Positions 1 through 14,054 of a stretch of DNA of 61,270 bases are shown one piece after another (positions within the stretch are counted from its first letter, which is position 1; each line of letters begins with the position of its first letter). This DNA is from Chthoniobacteraceae bacterium. Its GTDB lineage: Bacteria > Verrucomicrobiota > Verrucomicrobiia > Chthoniobacterales > Chthoniobacteraceae. The notes beneath the pieces are model-generated. The model saw only the letters and a program-made list of their open reading frames with translations. It had not been told where the DNA came from and searched no databases. The translations under genes and the position numbers were made by a program. The DNA is taken from NCBI GenBank assembly GCA_947449735.1, contig CANFTB010000029.1, positions 1 to 61,270 of the forward strand, given 5' to 3'.

Positions 1-27
1 ATCATTTTTTTAAACGAAAGCATTGCA

Positions 28-44
28 ATCCGCAGAATGCGGAT
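28..44. other. Short perfect hairpin upstream of tRNA-Arg
   Basis: ATCCGCA and TGCGGAT form a 7 bp stem around a GAA loop, about 30 bases before the tRNA. There is no adjacent T tract on the plus strand. On the minus strand a run of Ts (positions 5-11) lies further away, so it could be a weak terminator for something outside the window. Its role is unknown. Confidence 0.35.
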
Positions 45-74
45 GAATACTTCCTCTCCCTTTTTCAAGGAAAT

Positions 75-148
75 GCACCCGTAGCTCAATTGGATAGAGC
101 ATCTGACTACGAATCAGAAGGTTTCAAGTTCGAATCTTGACGGGTGCA
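75..148 (+). tRNA. tRNA-Arg (anticodon ACG)
   Basis: The acceptor arms GCACCCG (75-81) and CGGGTGC (141-147) pair perfectly, followed by discriminator A148. The D arm GCTC..GAGC is clear. The anticodon stem TCTGA/TCAGA encloses the loop CTACGAA, giving anticodon ACG (read as ICG after editing), which decodes CGN arginine codons. The T arm carries the expected TTCGAAT loop. CCA is not encoded. No other tRNA is adjacent. Confidence 0.95.
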
Positions 149-281
149 CTCTGAACGAGAATGGGTTCCAGAAGTTTGGGGACAAGCCACCAATCGGTGA
201 TGCATTGCCACAAAATAGGCCTCTCTCGTCGCGTGCTGGGCTGCATGGTACCAAGTCTCTAAAACAACGTTTAATGCCACA
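149..281. other. Intergenic spacer without recognised feature
   Basis: The sequence between tRNA-Arg and the 3' end of the Verru_Chthon-like gene shows no clear terminator stem with a T tract, and no small gene with convincing coding character. Confidence 0.4.
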
Positions 282-3200
282 CTACTCCTGAGGGTACTCC
301 ACTTGGGTATCCAACACCTCTCCCGTCAGGCGATCCAACGCCACATGAACCCAAACCCGGGTCTCACCAGTCACAACAAACTGACTGAGAAGCGGCCTCA
401 GCCCCTGCGGATACCGTCCCGACTGGACGATCACATCCAACATGAGATTCCAGACCCTCGTTTGGCCCGCGTCCGCCAGCGCCCTTACGGCCGCCTGCTT
501 GTACTGGGCTCCCCCCTCGAGATTGAGGGTAACGTTCAAGAGATCCTTGGCGAACCCATCATAAAAGTCCGCGCCAACGCCCGCCGTGGCACCAGAAGTT
601 TTCGGACTCCAAAACCCCACCAACTCCGAGACATTACGCATGGGCTTAGACTTGGTTCGGTTGAGAAACATCTGGGCGATTCCGTCCCGCTCGGTGAAAG
701 AAAGCTGTTTAAACGGCTCGGCATCCACATTCCAACCGGTGCCTGACAGCATGGCTTTCAACACAGGAAGCTGGCGTGTGTTCAAATCCAAGCGACCTGA
801 TTTTAGGGGTTCAAGGTCTTCGAGCTCTGAAATACAAAACACGTCAAGCAAGCCGCCGAACCCGCTCTCTGGCGTTGCAAAATCCACCTGCCTCCAAGGA
901 GCGCCCGCAAACGCAAACGCCATTTCTCCAACACTCCGAAATTGACGATTCAAGAGCCGGGGCCGGGCGGAGTCCTGGTCATTGGGAAGCCACGCTCCGG
1001 GGCTCAGGGCCCCAGATGGACGCCGGTACAATCCATCCGCATCCGGGACTGGGTCGGGCAATACGCGGCTCGCATCAGGAACGCCCGTGAACCACGGAAC
1101 ATTTTCATATCCAAAAAACGTCCCCGGCGAAACCGAAACGCTTCCCCAGCGCTCGGTCCGGGGATCCGGAAAAATCGATGCAGAGTACGTGCCGGAGGTG
1201 CTTGTTCTGGACCAGTCGACGGAGTCGATTCGCAACTCCGCTCCAAGCTGTAATGTCTTCTCATCGTATGTGATCCAATTTGAAGCAGAGTCCCTGTACT
1301 TCAGTTTGTAGGTCAACAAGGGCTGCGGCGATACTTTGTAAACAGACGGCAGTATCATGAAGGTACCGCCCATCACGGTCGAAGATGGCCGGGGCACGAT
1401 GCCTCGAAAAACTCGTGGCAATTTGGCGATCGCCACGGCAGAAATCGTACCTGCACTGACCGAGTTGGCTGCATCGGCGACGGCACCCATGGCCTGGGCA
1501 CTGGGATCAGCGTCTGAGAGCCAGACAGGGTGCTCAAACAAATCCGGCAACCCTGAGGACCAGTTGAAATACAACACCTGGGGCCGGCCGACCGGCACCC
1601 TCGGGGGCACCCTAAAATCAAGTTCCGTTTTAGCCAAAGAGCTAGTCAAGGGGACCCTGAGATTATACGGTCCGCTGTAGTACTGGGTCTCTAAGTAAGG
1701 CTGCACCTGAAACTTGACATTGCTTGATACCTCCAGAGCGAAACTCTCCGGCTGGCTGACCGCATTCACCTGTATCCCGGAGGCATTCGATACCTTTGGA
1801 ATGACATGAGGATTCCAGAGGGCCATCGTCTGCCATAAAAGCACCGTCCCAGCCACCACCGGCACAGAGGTAAACGCTCCAACCGGCGTGTATGGGGAAG
1901 GCAGCGGACTCACGTCTGGTGGGGTAACCGTCATGTGAGTTTGCACCCCATGCAGGTAGGGGAGGGCCTCAATCCCGCGGAACTCCTTATCCCCGGTGGC
2001 GAGAGGCATCACAATCCGCGTGGGGAAGGAATCGGCATCGTATTGGTCGATCAAGTTCGCAGCGATTTGAATCACGGCGCAATCCAGAGAATTCTCCCAC
2101 TCCTGTCTGTCATCTCCCCACGGCGACGGCCCGCCGGCAAGAACCCCTGCGTAGATCGCCGCCTTCAACAACTCCATGAAATTCGGCTCCCTAGCCGCCT
2201 CCTCCGGCAGATCGGCCACCTCGCCCAGCGTCAGAATGCGCTCGCCAATATAGTACCATGGATCGGTGGTTTTCACACGTCCCAGGCCGAACAAAGCCTC
2301 AGGGCGCGATCCAGTTCCAAAGGCTCCAACTGCGTCCACACCGACCTCGGCCAGGTGCGTCACTGCAAAACGCCTCCTCACCAGCGGATCTCCGGGAAAC
2401 GCCCACGTTTTGTCGGCACGGCGAAACTCGTGCTTCACCCGCACCTGCAAAAAGGGTGGATTCAAATGATCGGCATGTGAAGGATGGAGGCTGTCCCAGG
2501 TTGCCTCGGTGTTTCCATCGGCGTCCGCAGCCTTGAGCTTTGGAGGCACAACACCCGAGCCGGTGGGTTGCGGGGAAGTCAGGCTTGGCTGGTCAAGGGA
2601 ACGACTGAAGGTTCCCACATACTGGAGAAAATTTTGGCGAGCTCCGAGCGAACCGATGTTTTGGGAAAGCACCTTCTGAGTGAGCTCCCAGCGGCCGCTA
2701 ATTGCCCTATTGTTCGCCTGGCCTCTCATTGGAGCGACCCCGGTATCGATCACATGGGGAAAGCATCGCAAACACTTGCGGGCACCGCACCAATGCCCAG
2801 GCACCACACGACCAAGGCTAGACAAGGGGTGAAGCAGCAGGTCGTTCAGGTAATTAAACGGAAAAGTGACATCCTGAACCAGACTGGCGTCCCTCCACTT
2901 CAACAGAGCATCTGCAAAGTCCTTTTGCTCCGCTCCCTTGAATCCTGACTCCTCCAAAATTGGCGTTAAATCAGCAAGACGCAGTGTTCCCTTAAATGCC
3001 CGGGCACGTGGATCCACCTCAGAGGGAACGCCGGCCGTGTTCAGATCCAGCAATCCACCCTCATTGTAAATCGTGTAGGCATACCGTCCGACAACTGGAT
3101 CCGTTGCGTCCATGTCCAAATCACGGCGCGCCTCGCCCGAACGGCTCAACAAAATCCAGTCCGGGGCCCCAAGAAAATCGGGTAACGTATTTGTGGAGGA

Positions 3201-3842
3201 CTCGGCCTTATCCTTTTTGGGCAGCAGCAAGGGAAGGTTCCACCGCTGTAGAGAAACCTTGATTCCATTCAATGAGACATCCTCCGTCGAAACAGCAGCA
3301 GCCTCTCTTGCAGCCGGAAATTTGTCCTTAAATGGATAGGTACGCCCCCCGGAGTCCCCAAAGAAAGCCGCATTCCGAGTGCTCCATTTGAGAAGATTAG
3401 GGGGCAGATTAGCTGCAGTGGATGTAGGACAGGGAACGGCATTTAAGGGTGCGGCCGGATAGTAGAAATAGTACTTTAAAAGACCTGCATCCGTCTCCAG
3501 TGCCGCCACCGCCGCGGCTTCACTTCCGTACTCCGGGCTTTTGGATCCGGCTCGAATCTCTCCCCGGAGATTTTCTACCAAACAGCGCCAGGCGGTGTTG
3601 GCCAGCCCCAGGGCCTCTTCCCTCCCTTCATTGAGGGACGCCATTTCAACGCTCTTCGTCGAACGCATCAGCGCCGCCACCAACACCAGACTGAGCAAGC
3701 CGGTGAACACAAGCACCATCAAAAGAGCCGCTCCGGACTGTCCTCCCCTCCACCTTCTCTCTTCTCTCGCAGCGCCCCGTGCAAACACTAGATCCCGTCT
3801 GAGTCGGCGGACGCCCGCGTCAGGGGAAAGGCGGTGGTTCAT
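282..3842 (-). CDS. Verru_Chthon cassette protein A-like, pseudopilin/GspK-like N-terminus
   Basis: The 1186-residue protein has a basic N-terminus followed at about residues 34-60 by a pilin-type leader and hydrophobic helix (GGQSGAALLMVLVFTG). This resembles PilX/GspK rather than a standard G-FTLIE pilin, because the usual Glu5 is absent. Two stretches, YNEGGLLDLNTAG (about 260) and GRLDLNTRQLPVL (near the C-terminus), resemble the LNLNTA motif of GspK minor pseudopilins. The size and layout match the Verru_Chthon cassette A family (TIGR02600), which usually sits in a four-gene cassette with other pilin-leader proteins. No B, C or D partner is present here: rpoC lies upstream and a tRNA downstream. 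The start at 3842 has an AGGA/GGAGT ribosome-binding site just upstream, rare in this window. The function of the family is not established; I infer an envelope or pilus-like assembly role. Confidence 0.75.
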   Translation of the reverse strand: MNHRLSPDAGVRRLRRDLVFARGAAREERRWRGGQSGAALLMVLVFTGLLSLVLVAALMRSTKSVEMASLNEGREEALGLANTAWRCLVENLRGEIRAGSKSPEYGSEAAAVAALETDAGLLKYYFYYPAAPLNAVPCPTSTAANLPPNLLKWSTRNAAFFGDSGGRTYPFKDKFPAAREAAAVSTEDVSLNGIKVSLQRWNLPLLLPKKDKAESSTNTLPDFLGAPDWILLSRSGEARRDLDMDATDPVVGRYAYTIYNEGGLLDLNTAGVPSEVDPRARAFKGTLRLADLTPILEESGFKGAEQKDFADALLKWRDASLVQDVTFPFNYLNDLLLHPLSSLGRVVPGHWCGARKCLRCFPHVIDTGVAPMRGQANNRAISGRWELTQKVLSQNIGSLGARQNFLQYVGTFSRSLDQPSLTSPQPTGSGVVPPKLKAADADGNTEATWDSLHPSHADHLNPPFLQVRVKHEFRRADKTWAFPGDPLVRRRFAVTHLAEVGVDAVGAFGTGSRPEALFGLGRVKTTDPWYYIGERILTLGEVADLPEEAAREPNFMELLKAAIYAGVLAGGPSPWGDDRQEWENSLDCAVIQIAANLIDQYDADSFPTRIVMPLATGDKEFRGIEALPYLHGVQTHMTVTPPDVSPLPSPYTPVGAFTSVPVVAGTVLLWQTMALWNPHVIPKVSNASGIQVNAVSQPESFALEVSSNVKFQVQPYLETQYYSGPYNLRVPLTSSLAKTELDFRVPPRVPVGRPQVLYFNWSSGLPDLFEHPVWLSDADPSAQAMGAVADAANSVSAGTISAVAIAKLPRVFRGIVPRPSSTVMGGTFMILPSVYKVSPQPLLTYKLKYRDSASNWITYDEKTLQLGAELRIDSVDWSRTSTSGTYSASIFPDPRTERWGSVSVSPGTFFGYENVPWFTGVPDASRVLPDPVPDADGLYRRPSGALSPGAWLPNDQDSARPRLLNRQFRSVGEMAFAFAGAPWRQVDFATPESGFGGLLDVFCISELEDLEPLKSGRLDLNTRQLPVLKAMLSGTGWNVDAEPFKQLSFTERDGIAQMFLNRTKSKPMRNVSELVGFWSPKTSGATAGVGADFYDGFAKDLLNVTLNLEGGAQYKQAAVRALADAGQTRVWNLMLDVIVQSGRYPQGLRPLLSQFVVTGETRVWVHVALDRLTGEVLDTQVEYPQE

Positions 3843-3889
3843 AAGCGAATCCTACTCCACCCCGTCAGAGGTTGCCACTCCATCCAAAC

Positions 3890-3932
3890 CAAAGAAAAAT
3901 CCGGGTCCCTTCCATTGGAAGGCGACCCGGAT
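3890..3932 (-). terminator. Rho-independent terminator of the rpoBC operon
   Basis: Read on the minus strand, ATCCGGGTC (from 3932) pairs with GACCCGGAT (to 3899) around an inner TTCC/GGAA stem, and is followed by a run of Ts (3895-3899 on the plus strand as As). It sits immediately after the rpoC stop at 3955 and before the Verru_Chthon-like gene, so that gene probably has its own promoter. Confidence 0.85.
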
Positions 3933-3954
3933 ATCTCTGAACAATCAAACCAAA

Positions 3955-8076
<4,122 letters not shown>

Positions 8077-8107
8077 ACGGAGCAGATACTTGTGCGCCTG
8101 AAGATGT

Positions 8108-8137
8108 GTCGTCCGGCGTGGCGAAGTGCCGGACGAC
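8108..8137 (-). other. Perfect 10 bp hairpin in the rpoB-rpoC spacer
   Basis: GTCGTCCGGC and GCCGGACGAC form a perfect 10 bp stem with a 10-nt loop between rpoB and rpoC. No T tract follows on either strand, so it is unlikely to terminate transcription. An mRNA processing or stabilising structure is more likely. Confidence 0.5.
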
Positions 8138-8150
8138 CTGATGAACTAAG

Positions 8151-11100
8151 TTAGAAGGTAACGTGCGGGGCCACTGGGCCGGAGGAGGCGGTGCGCGGCC
8201 CGACCTTGACGTCGAGACCGAGCGACTGCATTTCCTTGATCAACACGTTGAAAGACTCCGGCGTGCCGGCCTCTAACGCATTGTCTCCCTTTACGATGGA
8301 CTCGTAGATTCGGGTCCGCCCCTGCACGTCGTCAGACTTGACGGTGAGGAGCTCCTGGAGCGTGTAGGCCGCGCCGTAAGCTTCGAGCGCCCAGACCTCC
8401 ATCTCCCCGAAACGCTGGCCGCCGTACTGAGCCTTGCCACCCAGCGGCTGCTGTGTGACGAGCGAGTAGGGGCCGACCGCACGGGCGTGGATCTTGTCCG
8501 CAACCAAGTGGCCGAGCTTGAGCATATAGATGTAGCCCACAACCACCTGCTGGTCGAACGAATCCCCTGTGCGGCCGTCGTAGACGGTCGCTTTCCCGGT
8601 TTCGGTGACCCAGCTGAATCCCTCTTTCTGCCTGGCCTGCTTGAGGAACTCGAAGATCTGCTCCTCTTTGATGCCGTCGAACACCGGAGTGGCAACCTTG
8701 AACCCGAGCGCCTTGGCGGCGACCCCGAGATGGGTTTCCAACACCTGGCCGACGTTCATACGCGAGGGCACCCCAAGAGGATTCAACACGATGTCCACGG
8801 GCTTTCCATCCGCAAGGAACGGCATGTCTTCCTCTGGAACGATCCGGGCGACAACGCCCTTGTTTCCGTGGCGACCTGCCATCTTGTCCCCGACGGAGAG
8901 TTTCCGCTTGGAGGCAATGTAAACCTTCACCTGCTTGATGATGCCGGGATCGATGTCGTCACCGCTCTCCAGTTTGTCCATCGAGGATTCATGCTCCTGC
9001 TCCAACTCCTGGAACCGGGGTTCGAACTGCCCGATGATCTCGCGGATCTTGTTGCGAATCGGCGAGGGATCGATGTCCACGTGATCGTAAACCTGCGCAA
9101 GTTTGCGCAGCAGCGTCTTGGTGATCTTGCGGTTAGCCGGAATGATGATCTCGCCGGTCTGCGCGTTAACGACGTCCAACGGGATTTTCTCGCCCAAAAG
9201 GATGTTAGCGAGAGCCTCGGTGAGTTCCTCGTGAAGCTCTTCCTGCTTCTTTGCGTGGTACTCCTCGGCCTCCTTCTGCTGGCGCTTGGACTCGCTGGGG
9301 CTCAGCTTGATCTTTGCGATCTCCTTGCGGCTGGAAACCTTGACGTCCATGACGATCCCGTAGGTTCCTGAGGGAACGGTGAGGGACGTGTCTTTAACGT
9401 CTGCAGCCTTCTCTCCGAAGATTGCGCGCAGCAGGCGCTCTTCTGGCGCCAACTCGGTTTCACTCTTCGGAGTGATCTTGCCGACGAGGATGTCTCCAGG
9501 GCGGATTTCTGCTCCGACGCGGACGACGCCGTCCACACCAAGGTTGCGCAGCGCCTCTTCCGAAACGTTCGGAATGTCGCGCGTGATTTCCTCAGGCCCG
9601 AGCTTTGTGTCTCGTGCACCGCACTCGAACTCGTCGATGTGAATGGAGGTGTAGATATCCTCCTTCACCACCCGTTCGGAGATCGTGATAGCGTCTTCGA
9701 AATTGTAGCCGTTCCAAGGCATGAAGGCCACCAGTACGTTACGGCCGAGAGCAAGCTCGCCATTGTCGCAGTTGGGTCCGTCGGCGATCACCTGCCCCTT
9801 CGTCACCTTGTCGCCCTTGCGGACGATAGGGCGCTGGTTGACACAGGTGCCTGCGTTGGAACGCATGAACTTGCGTAGATCGTAGATGAAGATGCCTTCC
9901 GAAGGATCGTGGCGGAACTTCTTCTTGGTCTCGGGAATCTCTCCGTCTGGCGTGACGATGATTTGATCGGCGGTGACACTGGCAACCTTGCCATCTCCTT
10001 CGACCACGATGACCGCGCGGGAATCGCGGGCCACCTTGGCCTCCATGCCCGTTCCCACGAGAGGCGCGTCAGAGATCAACAAAGGCACCCCCTGGCGCTG
10101 CATGTTCGAGCCCATCAAAGCACGGTTCGCATCGTCGTGTTCCAAGAACGGAATGAGCGACGCAGCGACGGAAACCAGCTGCTTCGGAGAGATGTCCATG
10201 TAGTGAACCTTGTCAGGCTCCACTTCAAGGAAGTCCCCACCCGAGCGGACAGCGATCTTTTCACTCAAAAATTTCCCGTCCTCATCCACCTTGGCGTTCG
10301 CCTGGGCCACGAGGAAGTTCTCCTCCTGGTCCCCGGTGAGATACTCGATCTTGGTCGTCACACGGCCGTTCACCACCTTGCGGTAGGGCGTCTCGATGAA
10401 GCCGAAGTCGTTGATCTGGGCGTAGCTCGAGAGGGACGAAATCAGACCGATGTTCGGGCCTTCCGGCGTCTCAATCGGGCAGATACGTCCGTAGTGGGAC
10501 GGATGCACGTCGCGGACTTCGAAGCCTGCGCGGTCACGGCTCAGCCCGCCTGGCCCGAGGGCCGACAGACGACGCTTGTGCGTGAGCTCCGCCAAAGGAT
10601 TGGTCTGGTCCATGAACTGGCTCAGCTGGGAACGTCCGAAGAAGTCGCGGATCACGGCCGAAAGAGCCTTCGGATTGATCAGCTTCTGCGGCGTCATCCC
10701 TTCGATGTTCATATCGAACAGCGCCATACGCTCTTTGACCAGACGCTCCGTGCGGGCCAGACCCACGCGGCACTGGTTTGCGAGCAACTCACCCACAGTA
10801 CGCACGCGGCGCGACCCAAGGTGATCGATGTCGTCAAGGCGCCCTTCGCCCACGCGCAACTGGATGAGGTACTTCATCGCGGCGACGAAGTCGTCCTTGG
10901 TAAGGACGCGCTCCTCGGCACTGACGTTGATCCCGAGCTTCGAATTGATCTTATGCCGACCAACGCGGCCCAAGTCGTATTTCTTCGGATCGAAGAACAA
11001 GCGCTTGAGGAGATTGCGCGCATTAGGAACCGAAGGAGGATCCCCAGGGCGGAGGCGGCGATAGATTTCCTTGAGAGCCTCTTCTTCGCTATCAACCGGG

Positions 11101-11957
11101 TCCTTTTTGAGGGCCTTGATGATGGTATCGTCTCCCTTTAGGTCAACGACGGAAACAACTTTGACGCCGAGCGCCAGAATCTGGCTGACGGTTGCCTTGG
11201 TCAGCGGCTCGAATGCACGCGCGACGGTGATTTCGCCGTCCACAACGGAGTTGACGAGCACCTTGCTGGAGATCTCCGACTCATCGAGGGACTCGCTGAG
11301 CTTGAGATTCTCGAGCTTGTAGAACAAGCCGATGATCTCCTCATCGGAACCGTAACCGAGGGCCCGCAGCAGTGTGGTTGCCAAAAACTTCCGACGGCGC
11401 TTGCGGCGGTCCAGATAGACGTAAAGCAAGTCGTTGGTGTCGTACTGAACTTCCAACCATGAGCCGCGGTCGGGAATAATCCGGAACGAGTAGAGCACCT
11501 TCCCGTTCAAGTGGACGGATGATTCGAAGGCAATCCCGGGCGAACGGTGAAGCTGCGAGACGACGACGCGCTCCGCACCGTTGATCACGAAAGTCCCCTG
11601 CTGGGTCATGAGCGGAATTTCGCCCATGTACACTTTCTCCTCCTTGGTTCCGCGCTCTTCCTTCAGGGAAAAGGTCACGTAGAGCGGAGCGGAATAGGTT
11701 TGGCTTTCCCGCATGCACTCGCGCACGGACATCTTCTCTTCACCGATCTCGTAGGAGTCGAATTGAAGAACGACTTTTTCGTCGTAGCTGGAGATTGGGA
11801 AAACTTCAGAAAAAACGGCGTTCAGTCCGGTGCTTTTACGCCGGCTGATTGGAACGTTCGTTTGAAGAAACTCCGCGTAGGAGTCCAGCTGGATCTCGAT
11901 GAGGTTTGGAGGCTCGGCGCCTTCCTTGATTTTGCCGAAATTGATGCGCTCAGACAT
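8151..11957 (-). CDS. rpoB: DNA-directed RNA polymerase subunit beta
   Basis: The 1268-residue beta subunit of RNA polymerase starts at [13 protein letters not shown]. The rifampicin-region core is visible as [20 protein letters not shown] followed by [19 protein letters not shown]. Further conserved blocks are [14 protein letters not shown], the catalytic-core [23 protein letters not shown] and [18 protein letters not shown] near the C-terminus. It is co-directional with rplL upstream and rpoC downstream. The rplL-rpoB gap of 238 bp is long and structured, as in many bacteria where this gap sets the ratio of ribosomal protein to polymerase. No Shine-Dalgarno motif precedes the start. Confidence 0.99.
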   Translation of the reverse strand: MSERINFGKIKEGAEPPNLIEIQLDSYAEFLQTNVPISRRKSTGLNAVFSEVFPISSYDEKVVLQFDSYEIGEEKMSVRECMRESQTYSAPLYVTFSLKEERGTKEEKVYMGEIPLMTQQGTFVINGAERVVVSQLHRSPGIAFESSVHLNGKVLYSFRIIPDRGSWLEVQYDTNDLLYVYLDRRKRRRKFLATTLLRALGYGSDEEIIGLFYKLENLKLSESLDESEISSKVLVNSVVDGEITVARAFEPLTKATVSQILALGVKVVSVVDLKGDDTIIKALKKDPVDSEEEALKEIYRRLRPGDPPSVPNARNLLKRLFFDPKKYDLGRVGRHKINSKLGINVSAEERVLTKDDFVAAMKYLIQLRVGEGRLDDIDHLGSRRVRTVGELLANQCRVGLARTERLVKERMALFDMNIEGMTPQKLINPKALSAVIRDFFGRSQLSQFMDQTNPLAELTHKRRLSALGPGGLSRDRAGFEVRDVHPSHYGRICPIETPEGPNIGLISSLSSYAQINDFGFIETPYRKVVNGRVTTKIEYLTGDQEENFLVAQANAKVDEDGKFLSEKIAVRSGGDFLEVEPDKVHYMDISPKQLVSVAASLIPFLEHDDANRALMGSNMQRQGVPLLISDAPLVGTGMEAKVARDSRAVIVVEGDGKVASVTADQIIVTPDGEIPETKKKFRHDPSEGIFIYDLRKFMRSNAGTCVNQRPIVRKGDKVTKGQVIADGPNCDNGELALGRNVLVAFMPWNGYNFEDAITISERVVKEDIYTSIHIDEFECGARDTKLGPEEITRDIPNVSEEALRNLGVDGVVRVGAEIRPGDILVGKITPKSETELAPEERLLRAIFGEKAADVKDTSLTVPSGTYGIVMDVKVSSRKEIAKIKLSPSESKRQQKEAEEYHAKKQEELHEELTEALANILLGEKIPLDVVNAQTGEIIIPANRKITKTLLRKLAQVYDHVDIDPSPIRNKIREIIGQFEPRFQELEQEHESSMDKLESGDDIDPGIIKQVKVYIASKRKLSVGDKMAGRHGNKGVVARIVPEEDMPFLADGKPVDIVLNPLGVPSRMNVGQVLETHLGVAAKALGFKVATPVFDGIKEEQIFEFLKQARQKEGFSWVTETGKATVYDGRTGDSFDQQVVVGYIYMLKLGHLVADKIHARAVGPYSLVTQQPLGGKAQYGGQRFGEMEVWALEAYGAAYTLQELLTVKSDDVQGRTRIYESIVKGDNALEAGTPESFNVLIKEMQSLGLDVKVGPRTASSGPVAPHVTF

Positions 11958-11981
11958 GAGTGGGATCGGTAGATGCGGAAA

Positions 11982-12001
11982 CTGCGGGCAAAAAACCGCA
12001 G
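11982..12001 (-). other. Hairpin immediately upstream of rpoB
   Basis: CTGCGG (11982-11987) pairs with CCGCAG (11996-12001) around an A-rich 8-nt loop, about 25 nt before the rpoB start. On the minus strand the loop is T-rich. It may affect rpoB translation initiation. Confidence 0.35.
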
Positions 12002-12022
12002 AAGCGCGCGCAAGTGGTGCCC

Positions 12023-12038
12023 TCCCTCAATTGAGGGA
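12023..12038. other. Perfect 16 bp palindrome in the rplL-rpoB spacer
   Basis: TCCCTCAATTGAGGGA is a perfect palindrome located between rplL and rpoB. As DNA it could be an operator; as RNA it would be a short hairpin only with loop distortion. Confidence 0.45.
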
Positions 12039-12123
12039 TTGAAAGGCAGCGAATGCGCGCGACTCTACGGTTGTGATTGGGGATCTCAGGGACGGGTATG
12101 TTGACCTTTTGGAAAGACGCGGC

Positions 12124-12154
12124 GCCCGACAAGCACAAAATGCGCTTGCCGGGC
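12124..12154 (-). other. Stem-loop after rplL, possible attenuator or RNase processing site
   Basis: GCCCG-CAAGC (12124-12134) pairs with GCTTG-CGGGC (12144-12154), a stem of ten pairs with one A/C mismatch and a 9-nt loop. It begins about 42 nt past the rplL stop. E. coli has an attenuator and an RNase III site in the equivalent place. There is no clear T tract, so partial termination is inference only. Confidence 0.45.
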
Positions 12155-12195
12155 AACCGAGCAAAACGAGCTGCACAGAGGCAGCCGTTGAAAAA

Positions 12196-12573
12196 CTACT
12201 TGATTTCGACCTTGGCGCCGGCAGCTTCCACCTTCTTCTTGATGTCTTCTGCTTCTTCCTTGGTGACGCCTTCCTTGAGGGCCTTCGGAGCGCTTTCAAC
12301 CAGGGCCTTCGCTTCCGCGAGACCGAGGCCGGCGACTGCCGCGCGCACTTCCTTAATGACGGCGATCTTGTTCGTGCCTGCTTCCTTCAGGATGACGTCG
12401 AACGAGGTCTTTTCCTCCACAGGAGCGGCAGCTGCGGCGGGGCCGGCTGCGGCAACAGCCACGGGAGCGGCGGCGCTTACGCCCCACTTCTCTTCGAGGT
12501 GCTTGACGAGATCTGCTACCTGGAGAACGGTGAGACCGCTGAGCTGGTCTACCAATGCATTGATATCGGACAT
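12196..12573 (-). CDS. rplL: 50S ribosomal protein L7/L12
   Basis: The 125-residue stalk protein has the typical layout. An N-terminal dimerisation helix pair ([26 protein letters not shown], residues about 7-32) is followed by an Ala/Pro/Val-rich hinge (about 33-52). The C-terminal factor-binding domain contains [18 protein letters not shown] and [20 protein letters not shown]. It recruits translation GTPases to the ribosome. It lies between rplJ and rpoB in the standard order, though spaced nearly 200 bp from rplJ. Confidence 0.98.
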   Translation of the reverse strand: MSDINALVDQLSGLTVLQVADLVKHLEEKWGVSAAAPVAVAAAGPAAAAAPVEEKTSFDVILKEAGTNKIAVIKEVRAAVAGLGLAEAKALVESAPKALKEGVTKEEAEDIKKKVEAAGAKVEIK

Positions 12574-12597
12574 ATGTTTTGTGTGGTATCGTCGCGA

Positions 12598-12635
12598 TCC
12601 GGAGCTCCGGACTAATTAAGAGGAAGGGCCCTTCC
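12598..12635. other. Two perfect 14 bp palindromes in the rplJ-rplL spacer
   Basis: TCCGGAGCTCCGGA (12598-12611) and GGAAGGGCCCTTCC (12622-12635) are both perfect palindromes lying within 40 bp, just upstream of rplL on the minus strand. They could form local RNA structure controlling rplL translation, which in most bacteria must exceed that of rplJ fourfold. Confidence 0.45.
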
Positions 12636-12702
12636 CCCGACGAGGAACCTGTTTTTGGTTTGGTTTAAAAGCCGGATACCCACTAGGGATCCCCGGTTTT
12701 TC

Positions 12703-12720
12703 CGCCGGCTTTCACCGGCG
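12703..12720 (-). other. Hairpin after rplJ
   Basis: CGCCGG (12703-12708) pairs with CCGGCG (12715-12720). On the minus strand the stem is followed by GGAAAAACC rather than a T tract, so it is not a canonical terminator. It lies about 50 nt past the rplJ stop. Confidence 0.35.
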
Positions 12721-12771
12721 AAAAGGAGTTGAAGCAGGCGCCCGTTCAGACGCCCGCAGTTGTGCAATTGT

Positions 12772-13338
12772 TTAGGAAGCAGCTTCGGCCTCGGCCGGAA
12801 CTTCGACAGCGGCCTCGACCTCTGCGCTGGCTCCAGCTTGGTCCACCTTCGCCTGCAGAACGCGGGCGAGAGATGCGGCGGGCTCGTTGAGCACGCGCAC
12901 CAACTGGGACGCGGGCGCCTGCAGCACACCCAGAAGGGTTGCGAGCAGAACGTCGCGGGAAGGCAGGTCGGCGATCGCGTTGATCTGGTCGGGAGAAACC
13001 GACAAGCGATCCACGATGCCAGCCCGGAGGGTCGGCTTCTTGAATTCAGTCGCGAAGGTCTTTACCACCTTGGCCGCCGCGGCGACGTCCTTCTCACCGG
13101 TCACGATGGCGGTCTGCCCATGCAGATCGTCCAACTCCGGAAGACCGGCGTCCACCATGGCGCGGCGCAGGAACGTGTTCTTCACCACGTGGAACTGCGC
13201 CCCGACGGCGAACAGACGGTTCCGCAGTTCGGAGAACTGGGTCACCTTCAAGCCGGTGTAGTCGGCAACAAAAAGAAACGGGGAAGCGTTCAGCCGGCTG
13301 GCGATATCTTCAACAATAGAGGCTTTTCCAGGATGCAT
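12772..13338 (-). CDS. rplJ: 50S ribosomal protein L10
   Basis: The 188-residue protein anchors the L7/L12 stalk to 23S rRNA. Typical features are FLFVADYTGLKVTQFSELRNRL (about 22-43), VVKNTFLRRAM (about 51-61), the central globular domain, and a C-terminal helix region that binds L7/L12 dimers (LVRVLNEPAASLARVLQAK). The C-terminus ends in an Ala/Glu-rich tail of about 20 residues, slightly longer than in E. coli. The start is 14 nt after the rplA stop, indicating co-transcription. Confidence 0.97.
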   Translation of the reverse strand: MHPGKASIVEDIASRLNASPFLFVADYTGLKVTQFSELRNRLFAVGAQFHVVKNTFLRRAMVDAGLPELDDLHGQTAIVTGEKDVAAAAKVVKTFATEFKKPTLRAGIVDRLSVSPDQINAIADLPSRDVLLATLLGVLQAPASQLVRVLNEPAASLARVLQAKVDQAGASAEVEAAVEVPAEAEAAS

Positions 13339-13352
13339 ATTTTAAACGCTCT

Positions 13353-14054
13353 TTAGAATTTCAAGTAGGGAGCCGAGTCCACGCGCACTCCGGGAGACAT
13401 CGTCGATGCCAGGGTGATATTTTCCACGAAACGCCCCTTGGCAGCCGCCGGACGGGACTTGACGATTGCGTCAATGACCGCGACTCCATTTTCAAGAAGA
13501 GCTTGCTCGGAGAAGGAAAGCTTTCCAACCGGCACTGCGATGTTTCCACCCTTGTCCAGCTTGAACTCCACGCGCCCAGCCTTGACCTCGCGCACCGCCT
13601 TCGCAGTGTCGTCGGTGACCGTCCCAGTCTTGGGGTTCGGCATGAGGCCGCGCGGCCCGAGCACCTTGCCCAGCTTACGCACCTCAGTCATGCAGGCGGG
13701 TGTTGAAATCGCCACGTCGAAGTCCTGAAAACCGCCGACGCACTTGTCGACCATGTCCTTGTAACCAACGTATTCGGCGCCGGCCTCGCGAGCGGCTTCC
13801 GCTGCAGCGCCCTCGGCGAAAACGAGAACACGCACAGACTTACCCGAACCGTGAGGCAGCGGGCAGGTGCCGCGGACCATCTGGTCGGACTGGCGGGGGT
13901 CTACTCCCAGACGGAAGGAGAGGGTGACGGTTTGGTCAAACTTCGTTTCGGGAAGGGTCTTGAGCAGGCTCAAGGCTTCGGCGAACGGATGCTGACGAGG
14001 AGCGCCCACCTTTTCAGCGGCGGCGCGATAACGTTTAGATCTTTTGATAGCCAT
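13353..14054 (-). CDS. rplA: 50S ribosomal protein L1
   Basis: I chose the start MAIKRSKRYRAAAEKVG at 14054, giving 233 residues, the normal L1 length; a longer reading to 14147 adds 31 residues with no family resemblance. Conserved features include FDQTVTLSFRLGVDPRQSDQMVRG, the GLMPNPKTGTVT loop that contacts rRNA (about residue 130-141), and VREVKAGRVEFKLDKGGNIAVPVGK. L1 releases deacylated tRNA at the E site and in many bacteria represses its own operon. The usual upstream neighbour rplK is missing: upstream is a GH16 glycosidase gene, so this gene must begin the transcript or depend on readthrough. Confidence 0.98.
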   Translation of the reverse strand: MAIKRSKRYRAAAEKVGAPRQHPFAEALSLLKTLPETKFDQTVTLSFRLGVDPRQSDQMVRGTCPLPHGSGKSVRVLVFAEGAAAEAAREAGAEYVGYKDMVDKCVGGFQDFDVAISTPACMTEVRKLGKVLGPRGLMPNPKTGTVTDDTAKAVREVKAGRVEFKLDKGGNIAVPVGKLSFSEQALLENGVAVIDAIVKSRPAAAKGRFVENITLASTMSPGVRVDSAPYLKF

